In this document: one piece after another, positions 1 to 7,621 of the stretch
Layout of the letters: every line of letters starts with the position of its first letter
How positions within the stretch are numbered: position 1 is the stretch's first letter
DNA from: Batrachochytrium dendrobatidis JAM81
Lineage: Eukaryota; Chytridiomycota; Chytridiomycetes; Rhizophydiales
Length of the DNA: 16,020 nucleotides
NCBI RefSeq assembly: GCF_000203795.2
Contig: NW_006281126.1
Coordinates: 1 to 16,020, forward strand
Reading direction: 5' to 3'
Notes under the pieces: model-generated
Told to the model about the DNA's origin: nothing
The model's input: only the letters and a program-made list of their open reading frames with translations
Database searches by the model: none
Made by a program: the position numbers and the translations under genes

Positions 1-1449
1 ACTGAATGATATCACAACAGTTCTGCCAATTCACATTCTTGTCATTTATTGATTCTCCATTCTCTTTTTCTTGAACCAAACATTGGAATGAACAACTGTT
101 GCATTCCCAAAACATACAATCTTTGGGGTTTCAAACTAGAACACGAACGCATGTTTTTGAAATACACAGTTTGACAACATCTGAACTCAATATCTGAATT
201 GCAACACATGAATCTGGTACCATACTTGATGATTGTACAGTGTATGACTACCAAATAAAGACAATCTCAGTTTACAACTATCGTTTGATTGTATCACATG
301 ATGAACATTGTATTTTAAAACATTGAAAATGCCAATCTGTAGTAGGGAAACGCACCAAATATGCAACATTGTATATTTTGAAGCAAAGCAGTCGCATATA
401 CACGTTCCGTTTTATATGAATACGACTGTGGGATCAAAAACACTTGACAGTCAGTTTGCTTACTCTATATCTTTGACTCACAGCTGATGATAAATGGTGT
501 GAAAACGGACAAGTAAATCAAAAGTTGTTGGCACCATCGTTGCTGATGATGTTGTTTTTCCGTAAATATCGGTAGACTGCTGATTTGAATGGCGGAAATA
601 TGTATTGCTCGTGTTTTGTGTACCATGACAACGATCTGATGTGTTGACACAGCCAGTTTGTTGAACAATCTGCTACTTTTTTTAATCAAATATAAAACAA
701 CGTCCCTTGTTGATCCGACGGTAAGTGTTTGGTGAGCTTGGTGAACTCGTTGGACTCGCCGAGCCTGTGTCGACACAATTTTGAGTAATCCACATACAGG
801 GTCAGCATGTCAATCTAAAACAATCATATAGTTTTACAAATGGAAAATCCATGTTGATATGATGCAACATCAGTCTGTTTGATGTTATCACAATGTTATC
901 ACAATTTATTGCAGTGTTATTGCAGTGTTGTCAAAACACGATGGAATTGGGTTGCTGGAGTATAAATACATATTTTTTACAATCTCATTTGTTTTTAGCT
1001 GTAATTCAAATGATAATATCAACCCATAGTTGACATATTTCAAGCACATATGTTGATTGTATTTGACAGCATTTGACATGGTTCAAAGTCGGTTCAGATG
1101 AATGTGTATGCATGTTTTGTCGTGAGTTTGGCAGATCAGACATTTCATATCATCAGACCACTATCCAGTTTGCTGTTAGTTTGCACAACCATGGATCATG
1201 ATCAAACTGCAATACTCACTAAAGTTGTTTCCAATTGTGAAACGATTGGTAACCACAGTTTGGCTATCTGATGCAATCTGAAATGCACTGTACAAGTATA
1301 CTGTATTGATTTTACTGTTCAAATCAATTCATTGGATATCAGTCTAAATGTCAAGCAATGATGTTTATAGTAGAATCATCACATTTGATTGTGGATTGTC
1401 ATACCAAACAGATTGTTCATCAGTGTATCATTTTTACACCTGTTGTACC
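1..1449. repeat. Upstream segment of the duplicated block, copy A; no convincing gene
   Basis: This segment matches 10411-11858 almost base for base. By eye there are about 15 differences, mostly substitutions and 1-3 base indels, for example a T-run of 7 versus 6 near 680 and a 'cacttgacag' versus 'cgcttgag' change near 441. It leads directly into the promoter of the first secreted-protein gene, as copy B leads into the fourth. Open frames on the minus strand (42-254, 465-776) are short. The second begins without an ATG and is frameshifted in copy B, so I do not call them genes. Short direct repeats occur at about 884-930 (two copies of an 'atgttatcaca'-like word, then two of an 'attgcagtgtt'-like word). 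A TATAAATA box lies at 961-968 with no ORF behind it. The window begins exactly where similarity to copy B can first be seen, so the true left edge may lie outside. Confidence 0.85.
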
Positions 1450-1825
1450 GAAGAGTCTGGATGAATGATTCAAAATACACGACTGATGATTTATTATGAG
1501 TTGGATATAGTAGGTCCAAATATGAGTGTTGACATCAAGATGTTTGTGTCGGCATCATAGTTTGGCATAGCAATATCAATGATTGAAAAGCTTTCATGAG
1601 CATGTATGAGCATGATCCCTTATTTTCACCATGTACTATTGATGTCGGTGAATCATCAAACACACACCCTTCAATGCAAGTCTGAGCCTGTGCACTGGAT
1701 TATCACAGTAATCACAATATCTGTGGAAGGGAACGTTGTAGATAAAGGGGTTTCAAAGTACATCACAATGCGGTGTGCAAATGCTCCCTGCATGATTGAC
1801 ACACCAGCCCTGATATTATCCATTT

Positions 1826-1832
1826 TATAAAC
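1826..1832 (+). promoter_or_regulatory. TATA-box candidate of secreted-protein gene 1
   Basis: TATAAAC lies about 155 bases before the ATG in a stretch ('ttataaacactcaaaatatc') that is nearly identical in front of all four secreted-protein genes. The block from here to the ATG is the most conserved part of the promoter and leader. The start site itself is not visible. Confidence 0.5.
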
Positions 1833-1981
1833 ACTCAAAATATCGTTTATTCAACAAATATCCTTGATTACCAATAGCACAGCGTACTTATTTGACTGAC
1901 TGCAAGTGTAGTAACCAATCGACTAGCATACACGTTCAATACACCAAACCCACAGATTACTTTTACCAATCAAATCCAACA

Positions 1982-2566
1982 ATGAGGCTCACGGACATTT
2001 TACTCGCATTGACTTTGGTGGTCACTAGCAGCATGGCAGTAGTTCCACCTAGTAAAACTATTCAAACCCCTCAATCAAGCCAGAGTACTGAATGTCAACC
2101 GGGATCATCAAGTGGATGTCAGCCAGGGTCATCAAGTGAATGTCAGCCAGGACCATCAAACGAATGTCAGTCGAAAACCAGTAGTTCAAACAACGTATAT
2201 GGATTAAATGATCGACTTCAGAAAAAATATAAAGATCTAAAAAAACGATTACAAGATGCCGAAAATATCAAGAAAACAAAGTGCGATAAACATCGTGAAT
2301 ATGAAAGTGACCTCCTATCGTATCAAGCCATTGGAAGGCCAGGGTTAGGCTCGTTTTTTGGCAGATTTATGCCAAGTTTCATTAAAAGCAGGTTTGGCAA
2401 AGTTCCGGATGGTATGGCATCGACCGAACTTGACCTTTATCTTCAGTGTACAGAGGCAGAACGTATATATAAAAGAATATCAGAATTGCTTGAAGAGTTC
2501 AAGGAAACTCATGGCATTGAATCTGAAACAAAGACAACAGGAGTTCTCCAATGGTTCAAAAACTAG
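1982..2566 (+). CDS. Small secreted protein, variable mature region (paralogue 1)
   Basis: This gene encodes a 194-residue protein of unknown function. The ATG at 1982 begins an n-region plus hydrophobic core (MRLTDILLALTLVVTSSMA) with likely signal cleavage after Ala19. The frame stays open upstream to 1892, but only from a TTG codon, so that extension is treated as 5' UTR. Residues 38-61 are three 8-residue CQPG(S/P)S repeats with Cys at 38, 46, 54 and 62. Lys/Glu-rich amphipathic helices follow: one ends near Cys101 and one begins near Cys156 (55 apart), joined by a GRPGL...KVPDG segment. The C-terminal 16 residues equal those of paralogue 4. No known catalytic motif is seen. It faces a truncated S41 copy convergently. 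Secretion to the cell exterior is inferred from the signal peptide; an effector role is an inference from the gene's variability and setting. Confidence 0.85.
   Translation: MRLTDILLALTLVVTSSMAVVPPSKTIQTPQSSQSTECQPGSSSGCQPGSSSECQPGPSNECQSKTSSSNNVYGLNDRLQKKYKDLKKRLQDAENIKKTKCDKHREYESDLLSYQAIGRPGLGSFFGRFMPSFIKSRFGKVPDGMASTELDLYLQCTEAERIYKRISELLEEFKETHGIESETKTTGVLQWFKN
2093..2164 (+). repeat. 24-nt coding minisatellite, three copies (CQPG repeats)
   Basis: Three consecutive 24-base copies beginning 'tgtcaaccggg' / 'tgtcagccag' encode C-Q-P-G-(S/P)-S-(S/N)-(G/E). They are followed by a fourth, cut-off TGT-CAG. Paralogues 2, 3 and 4 carry one, one-and-a-half and two copies, so copy number varies between genes. 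Confidence 0.85.
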
Positions 2567-2594
2567 TATATTCCACTCTACTCTGTTTGATTCA

Positions 2595-2600
2595 AATAAA
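2595..2600 (+). terminator. Poly(A) signal of secreted-protein gene 1
   Basis: AATAAA lies 29 bases past the stop, within a 3' flank that is identical behind paralogue 4. Confidence 0.6.
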
Positions 2601-2738
2601 TTTAACCAATGCATCAATAGTTGTATGCAATTGCATTGTATTCATTCAAACATGGTCTGGTGGTGTTACATGACTTGTGGTGTAATCAGTCATATATTCA
2701 GTGACATTCACAACCAATCACAACCATTTGCAACCATT

Positions 2739-3889
2739 TCAATTCATGGTAACACTCCAATAATTGATTGTTGCTCCTTTCATCTGCACAGCAAGGTCTG
2801 AATTGAATATGATGTTGACAAAAAACTGTTCCGTCTTGGTTGTCACTGCATACTTTTCTGCAACCGTCTTGACTCCGGATACACCTTCTGTAGGCATATT
2901 AGTATACGGATCAACCGTATTCAAAAGTGATTCCACATTGTTATCCGCATCTGTGATATACAAGCTTAAAAAGTCGCCATACATTTGTGATTCAAGTGCG
3001 GCATCAATTTCAATAGTGATGTTGGATCCAACTGGTGCAGTATAGTATGATCGGATCTCAGTGACTATTGCAGGACTGTATTGTATTCCGTCACCAACAA
3101 CCCATTTACCATTGACCGAGTTCCATCCCTGTGACTTTTTGGTAGATGGCGAGTTGTATATTCCAACCGATTTACTGGTACCATTAAACACCCATTTGAC
3201 ACCATGTTCAAGTTTAACACGATCTTGTTGTTGTGGAATGCGACTGATATGCTTATGTGTTTTGAGAACCTGTTTGCCGTTGTTTTGGCCAATGATACTG
3301 ACCCGAGTATTACCAAGATCGTTGATTACAGATGCCAGTTTGAACGAGTGTTGACTTTTTATGTTGCTTTTAAACTTGGCAACTGAAAGTGATTTGCCAG
3401 TGTCATCAATAACTGACAGTTGATTGATTCCCTTGACTTGTACATCAATGGTTACGTCACTGCTAGTGGTGTTATAATCGATGGACTCGCAAACAAAGTA
3501 AAGATTGTTCAGTCCAGTTCTGACACCCAGTGTTTTGAGTTGATCGGCAATACGGTCAAATTGTGAATCTTCAGTGGATCCAGGCAATAAATCCGCCAAA
3601 CGGGGTCGTACAATGTATTCGGTTACGGCACCAATATCTTCAAGCAGCTGACCTTGCTGTTTGCCGATTGCGTATTGCCTGTCGAACTCCGATTGAAAGA
3701 GCGTTGGTGTAACTCTGACCAGTTGTATTGTCAGTCAGTTCTTTAGCGTACGGCATTGGTTGAAAATCAGGTTTGAAGAGTTGTGGAATGCCATTGGAAT
3801 GTGATTGAAATGTCATTGACAAACTCGGCATTACCGCTTGAAGTTTACAGAGACCAATCACAACAGCATTGGTGTTTATGAACATTACT
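2739..3889 (-). pseudogene. Truncated, frameshifted S41 peptidase copy (unit 1)
   Basis: On the minus strand this matches the 3' part of the intact S41 gene at 13124-15870. Residues from the end of the protease domain through the whole C-terminal region are about 99% identical to it. It lacks the signal peptide, the N-terminal domain and most of the protease domain. An in-frame 357-base deletion, relative to the intact gene, removes the catalytic-serine segment. One extra base at 3667 (compare 6061-6080 in unit 2) breaks the frame, giving two overlapping pieces (3640-3885 and 2739 to about 3660). The 5' edge ends at the next cassette junction. A product with protease activity is not possible from this copy. 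Confidence 0.85.
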
Positions 3890-4288
3890 GAAGAGTCTGG
3901 ATGAATGGTTCAAAATACACGACTAATGATTTATTATGAGTTGGTTATAGTAGGTCCAAATATGAGTGTTGACATCAAGATGTTTGTGTCGGCATCACAA
4001 TTCGGCATTGGCATTGGTAATGCAATCTATTGCAGTATCAATGGTCAAAAGGCTTTCATGAGCATGCATCAAGCATGATCCCTTATTTTCAGCATGTACA
4101 ATTGATGTTGACGAATCATCAAACACACACCCTTGAATGCAAATCTAACCCTGTGTACTTGACTATCGCAGTTATCACAATATCTGTGGAAGGGAGCGCC
4201 GAAGATAAAGGGTTTTCAAAGTATATCACAATGCGGTGTGCAAATGATCCCTGTATGATTGACACACCGGCCCTGATATTATCTATTT

Positions 4289-4295
4289 TATAAAC
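4289..4295 (+). promoter_or_regulatory. TATA-box candidate of secreted-protein gene 2
   Basis: TATAAAC occupies the same place relative to the ATG as in the other three paralogues, with the same 'acactcaaaatatcg' downstream. Confidence 0.5.
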
Positions 4296-4444
4296 ACTCA
4301 AAATATCGTTTATTCAACAAATATCCTTGATTACCAATAGCACAGCGTACTTATTTGACTGACTGCAAGTGTAGTAACCAATCGACTAGCATACACGTTC
4401 AATACACCAAACCCACAGATTACTTTTACCAATCAAATCCAACA

Positions 4445-4948
4445 ATGAGGCTCACGGACATTTTACTCGCATTGACTTTGGTGATCACTAGCAGCATGGC
4501 AGTAGTCCCACCTAGTAAAACTATTCAAACCCCTCAATCAAGCCAGAGTTCTAGATGCCAACCGGGATCATCAAATGAATGCATATTTTTTGATCAAGTC
4601 AAGGCCGACTATGAAAAACTAAAGAAACAGGTGAAAGATGCCAAAAAAAGCAAGCACTTGTGGTGTAGTAGCTATGATAAACTCAAAAATGGAATTGCGT
4701 CGCATAAAGCCATTGGAAGGCCAGGTTTAACTTCGGGAGTAGCCAAACTTGTGCCAAATCCCATTAAAAGCAGGTTTGGTAAAGTTCCGGATGGAGTAGC
4801 AGATGTCGAATTTGAACTTTTAGATAGGTGTCTAAAAGCAAAAGGCATATACGATGAACTTTTAAAAAAACTTCAAAAGTTCAAGGAAACTCATGGTATT
4901 GGATTCATGGCCAAACTGCACAAGTTCAAAAAGCAATTCAAAAACTAG
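4445..4948 (+). CDS. Small secreted protein, variable mature region (paralogue 2)
   Basis: This is the shortest paralogue, at 167 residues. The signal peptide is the same as in paralogue 1 except Val14 to Ile, with likely cleavage after Ala19. Only one CQPG repeat remains (Cys38, Cys46). The mature part has two Lys-rich amphipathic helices, with Cys74 and Cys129 again 55 residues apart. The linker contains GRPGL and IKSRFGKVPDG, the latter shared with paralogue 1. The DRCLKAKGIYDEL segment resembles paralogue 3 instead, so the gene reads as a mosaic. The C-terminus (HKFKKQFKN) is its own. The frame is open upstream from a TTG, but the ATG at 4445 is the first ATG and starts the signal peptide. 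The function is unknown. It converges with the intact-frame S41 fragment at 5143-6288. Confidence 0.85.
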   Translation: MRLTDILLALTLVITSSMAVVPPSKTIQTPQSSQSSRCQPGSSNECIFFDQVKADYEKLKKQVKDAKKSKHLWCSSYDKLKNGIASHKAIGRPGLTSGVAKLVPNPIKSRFGKVPDGVADVEFELLDRCLKAKGIYDELLKKLQKFKETHGIGFMAKLHKFKKQFKN

Positions 4949-4976
4949 TATATTTCATTCGACTCTGTTTGATTCA

Positions 4977-4982
4977 AATAAA
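4977..4982 (+). terminator. Poly(A) signal of secreted-protein gene 2
   Basis: AATAAA lies 29 bases past the stop codon, in the shared 3' flank ('gattcaaataaattta'). Confidence 0.6.
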
Positions 4983-5142
4983 TTTAATCAATGTGTCAAT
5001 AGTTGTATGCAATCGCATTGTATTCATTCAAACATGGTCTGGTGGTGTTACATGATTTGTGGTGTAATCAATAATACATTCAGTCATATATTCAGTGACA
5101 TTCACAATCATTCACAACCAATCACAATCATTTGCAATCATT

Positions 5143-6288
5143 TCAATTCATGCTAACACTCCAATGATTGATTGTTGCTCCTTTCATCTGCATAGCAAGG
5201 TCTGAATTGAATATGATGTTGACAAAAAACTGTTCCGTCTTGGTTGTCACTGCATACTTTTCTGCAACCGTCTTGACTCCGGATACACCTTCTGTAGGCA
5301 TATTAGTATACGGATCAACCGTATTCAAAAGTGATTCCACATTGTTATCCGCATCTGTGATATACAAGCTTAAAAAGTCGCCATACATTTGCGATTCAAG
5401 TGCGGCATCAATTTCAATAGTGATGTTGGATCCAACTGGTGCAGTATAGTATGATCGGATCTCAGTGACTATTCCAGGACTGTATTGTATTCCGTCACCA
5501 ACAACCCATTTACCATTGACCGAGTTCCATCCCTGTGACTTTTTGGTAGATGGCGAGTTGTATACTCCAACCGATTTACTGGTACCATTAAACACCCATT
5601 TGACACCATGTTCAAGTTTAACACGATCTTGTTGTTGTGGAATGCGACTGATATGCTTATGTGTTTTGAGAACCTGTTTGCCGTTGTTTTGGCCAATGAT
5701 ACTGACCCGAGTATTACCAAGATCGTTGATTACAGATGCCAGTTTGAACGAGTGTTGACTTTTTATGTTGCTTTTAAACTTGGCAACTGAAAGTGATTTG
5801 CCAGTGTCATCAATAACTGACAGTTGATTGATTCCCTTGACTTGTACATCAATGGTTACGTCACTGCTAGTGGTGTTATAATCGATGGACTCGCAAACAA
5901 AGTAAAGATTGTTCAGTCCAGTTCTGACACCCAGTGTTTTGAGTTGATCGGCAATACGGTCAAATTGTGAATCTTCAGTGGATCCAGGCAATAAATCCGT
6001 CAAACGGGGTCGTACAATATATTCAGTTACGGCACCAATATCTTCAAGCAGCTGACCTTGCTGTTTGCCGTTGCGTATTGCCTGCCGAACTCCGATTGAA
6101 AGAGCGTTGGTGTAACTCTGACCAGTTGTATTGTCAGTCAGTTCTTTAGCGTACGGCATTGGTTGAAAATCAGGTTTGAAGAGTTGTGGAATGCCATTGG
6201 AATGTGATTGAAATGTCATTGACAAACTCGGCATTACCGCATGAAGTTTACAGAGACCAATCACAACAGCATTGGTGTTTATGAACAT
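5143..6288 (-). pseudogene. Truncated S41 peptidase copy with an uninterrupted 381-codon frame (unit 2)
   Basis: This fragment corresponds to the unit 1 fragment but lacks its extra base, so 381 codons remain open from an ATG at 6288. The first ~40 residues are scrambled relative to the DLRANSGG motif of the intact protein (see the alternative frame at 6215-6247). The deletion between the two DFQPM-coding repeats removes the catalytic Ser and the TGGGG loop. The remaining ~340 residues are the tail of the protease domain plus the C-terminal region and are almost identical to the intact gene. No signal peptide or promoter is visible in front. I call it a pseudogene, but translation of a C-terminal-domain-only protein cannot be excluded. 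Confidence 0.75.
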
Positions 6289-6450
6289 TACTGAAGAGTC
6301 TGGATGAATGGTTCAAAATACACGACTGATGATTTATTATGAGTTGGATATAGTAGGTCCAAATATGAGTGTTGACATCAAGATGTTTGTGTCGGCATCA
6401 CAATTCGGCATTGGTAATGCAATCTATTGCAGTATCAATGATTGAAAAGC

Positions 6451-6500
6451 TTGTATGAGCTTGCATGAGCATGTATGAGCGTGTATGAGTATGTATCAAG
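6451..6500. repeat. 10-bp minisatellite in a promoter region
   Basis: Five adjoining 10-base copies of a (t/g)tgtatgagc-like word: ttgtatgagc, ttgcatgagc, atgtatgagc, gtgtatgagt, atgtatcaag. The same place in units 1, 2 and 4 carries only about two copies (near 1591-1610, 4053-4072 and 12003-12025). It lies about 370-415 bases before the ATG. Confidence 0.85.
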
Positions 6501-6710
6501 CACGATCCCTTATTTCAACATGGATAATTGATATCGGTGAATTATCAAGCACACCCTTCAATGCAAGTCTGAACTTGTGTACTTGACTATCGCAGTAATC
6601 ACAATATCCGTCAAAGGAAACGCCGAAGATAAAGGCTTTATTCAGCGGATCTTTATGCTATACGATGCTCCCTGCATAATTTGATACACCAGCCCTGATA
6701 TTATCCATTT

Positions 6711-6717
6711 TATAAAC
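6711..6717 (+). promoter_or_regulatory. TATA-box candidate of secreted-protein gene 3
   Basis: TATAAAC lies in the same conserved block as in the other paralogues. The sequence just upstream (6620-6690) is more diverged than in units 1 and 2. Confidence 0.5.
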
Positions 6718-6866
6718 ACTCAAAATATCGTTTATTCAACAAATATCCTTGATTACCAATAGCACAGCGTACTTATTTGACTGACTGCAAGTGTAGTAAC
6801 CAATCGACTAGCATACACGTTCAATACACCAAACCCACAGATTACTTTTACCAATCAAATCCAACA

Positions 6867-7403
6867 ATGAGGCTCACGGACATTTTACTCGCATTGACTT
6901 TGGTGATCACTAGCAGCATGGCAGTAGTCCCACCTAGTGAAACTATTCAAACCTCTCAATCAAGCCAGAGTACTGAATGTCAACCAGGATCATCAAACGA
7001 ATGTCAGCCGACAGCAAGTAGTCCAAAGAAAAAATACGTAGTTCTTAGACAAACCGGAATCGAATATAAAGATTTAAAGGAACAGGTGAAAGATGCCAAG
7101 GAGGAAATGAATATATGGTGCAGTGACTATCATAAACTCAAAAATGAACTCAAGTTGTATCAAACCACTGGAAGATCAGGTTTGGGGTCGGGATTGGCCA
7201 AACCTGAGCCAGAATCTGTTAAACAGAAACATGGCAAAACTCCAAATGAAGTAACAGATGTCGAACTTGAATTTTTAGACAGGTGTCTAGAAGCAAAGGG
7301 CATATACAAAGAATTTTTACAAATGCTTAAAGAGTTCAAGAAAGCTCACGGCACTAAACTCACGGCAAAGATAGCAAAGGGTCTGCGATGGTTCAAAAGC
7401 TAG
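6867..7403 (+). CDS. Small secreted protein, variable mature region (paralogue 3)
   Basis: This gene encodes 178 residues with the shared signal peptide (cleavage likely after Ala19). Cys38 and Cys46 belong to one and a half CQPG repeats, followed by a short Ser/Thr and Lys linker (ASSPKKKY). Helical segments follow with Cys85 and Cys140, 55 apart. The linker between them (GRSGLGSGLAKPEPES, then GKTPNE) is more charged than in paralogues 1 and 2. The C-terminal GLRWFKS resembles the LQWFKN end of paralogues 1 and 4. The start at 6867 is the first ATG and begins the signal peptide. Unlike its neighbours it has no S41 fragment downstream. The function is unknown; a secreted protein with a disulphide-tied helical hairpin is the structural guess. 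Confidence 0.85.
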   Translation: MRLTDILLALTLVITSSMAVVPPSETIQTSQSSQSTECQPGSSNECQPTASSPKKKYVVLRQTGIEYKDLKEQVKDAKEEMNIWCSDYHKLKNELKLYQTTGRSGLGSGLAKPEPESVKQKHGKTPNEVTDVELEFLDRCLEAKGIYKEFLQMLKEFKKAHGTKLTAKIAKGLRWFKS

Positions 7404-7509
7404 TATATTTCGCCCGACTTGAGCAAAAAGATTAACTATTGAATAGAGTAATTTACAACTGTATTTACATAAAACGGAACTTGCACTTTTCTTGCAATGA
7501 TTGCTTTGG

Positions 7510-7515
7510 AATAAA
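7510..7515 (+). terminator. Possible poly(A) signal of secreted-protein gene 3
   Basis: AATAAA lies 107 bases past the stop, in unique sequence. The usual 3' flank of the family, with its own AATAAA, is absent here. Confidence 0.4.
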
Positions 7516-7621
7516 CAGTTGTTAAATATTCATTGTTTTTATGCTATAGATTGATTGCTTCAACATTTTTAGTATTTATTGCAAACAGTTTTGATACTGA
7601 ACATGGTGTCCACGGTTTTAG

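Larger units (their letters stand above)
1450..3889. repeat. Tandem cassette unit 1 (secreted-protein gene plus truncated S41 copy)
   Basis: The unit starts at 'gaagagtctggatgaatg' and ends just before the same word at 3890. It contains a ~530-bp promoter region, a plus-strand secreted-protein gene and a minus-strand truncated S41 peptidase copy. Unit 2 repeats the same order immediately afterwards. The junction word is preceded by 'acc' here and in unit 4, but by 'act' in units 2 and 3. The 'tactgaagagt' of the array junctions resembles 'tactgagaagt' inside the full S41 gene (near 14605-14615). This suggests that the tandem joints formed at microhomology inside that gene. Confidence 0.85.
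3890..6292. repeat. Tandem cassette unit 2
   Basis: This is a second full copy of the ~2.4-kb unit, in direct orientation and directly adjoining unit 1 and unit 3. Its S41 fragment and gene leader are nearly identical to unit 1. The mature coding region of the secreted-protein gene and parts of the promoter differ. Confidence 0.85.
6293..7420. repeat. Tandem cassette unit 3, cut off after the secreted-protein gene
   Basis: It begins with the same 'gaagagtctggatgaatgg' word. Similarity to units 1, 2 and 4 ends about 15 bases past the stop codon ('tatatttc..cgact'), after which the sequence is unique. The S41 fragment is therefore missing, and this is the right end of the array. Confidence 0.8.

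Noticed and set aside
42..254. 70-codon minus-strand ORF, identical at 10455-10667
   Set aside because: Identity is expected from a recent duplication. Composition and length look random and no motif is seen.
465..776. 103-codon minus-strand ORF in the upstream segment
   Set aside because: It begins with GTG, has no recognisable features, and a one-base change in the T-run breaks it in the copy at 10875-11185.
1606..1830. Plus-strand ORF in the promoter region, with a counterpart at 4030-4293
   Set aside because: Units 1 and 2 differ here mainly by amino-acid-changing substitutions, and units 3 and 4 do not keep the frame. The region overlaps the promoter.
1892..1981. N-terminal extension of 30 codons on the secreted proteins (also at 4355, 6777, 12304)
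   Set aside because: It would have to start at TTG. The first ATG begins a clear signal peptide, which an extension would bury. The stretch is better read as a conserved 5' leader.
2764..3386. Plus-strand ORFs over the S41 region (repeated at 5168-5790 and 13149-13771)
   Set aside because: They are shadows of the S41 minus-strand frame and appear in every copy for that reason.
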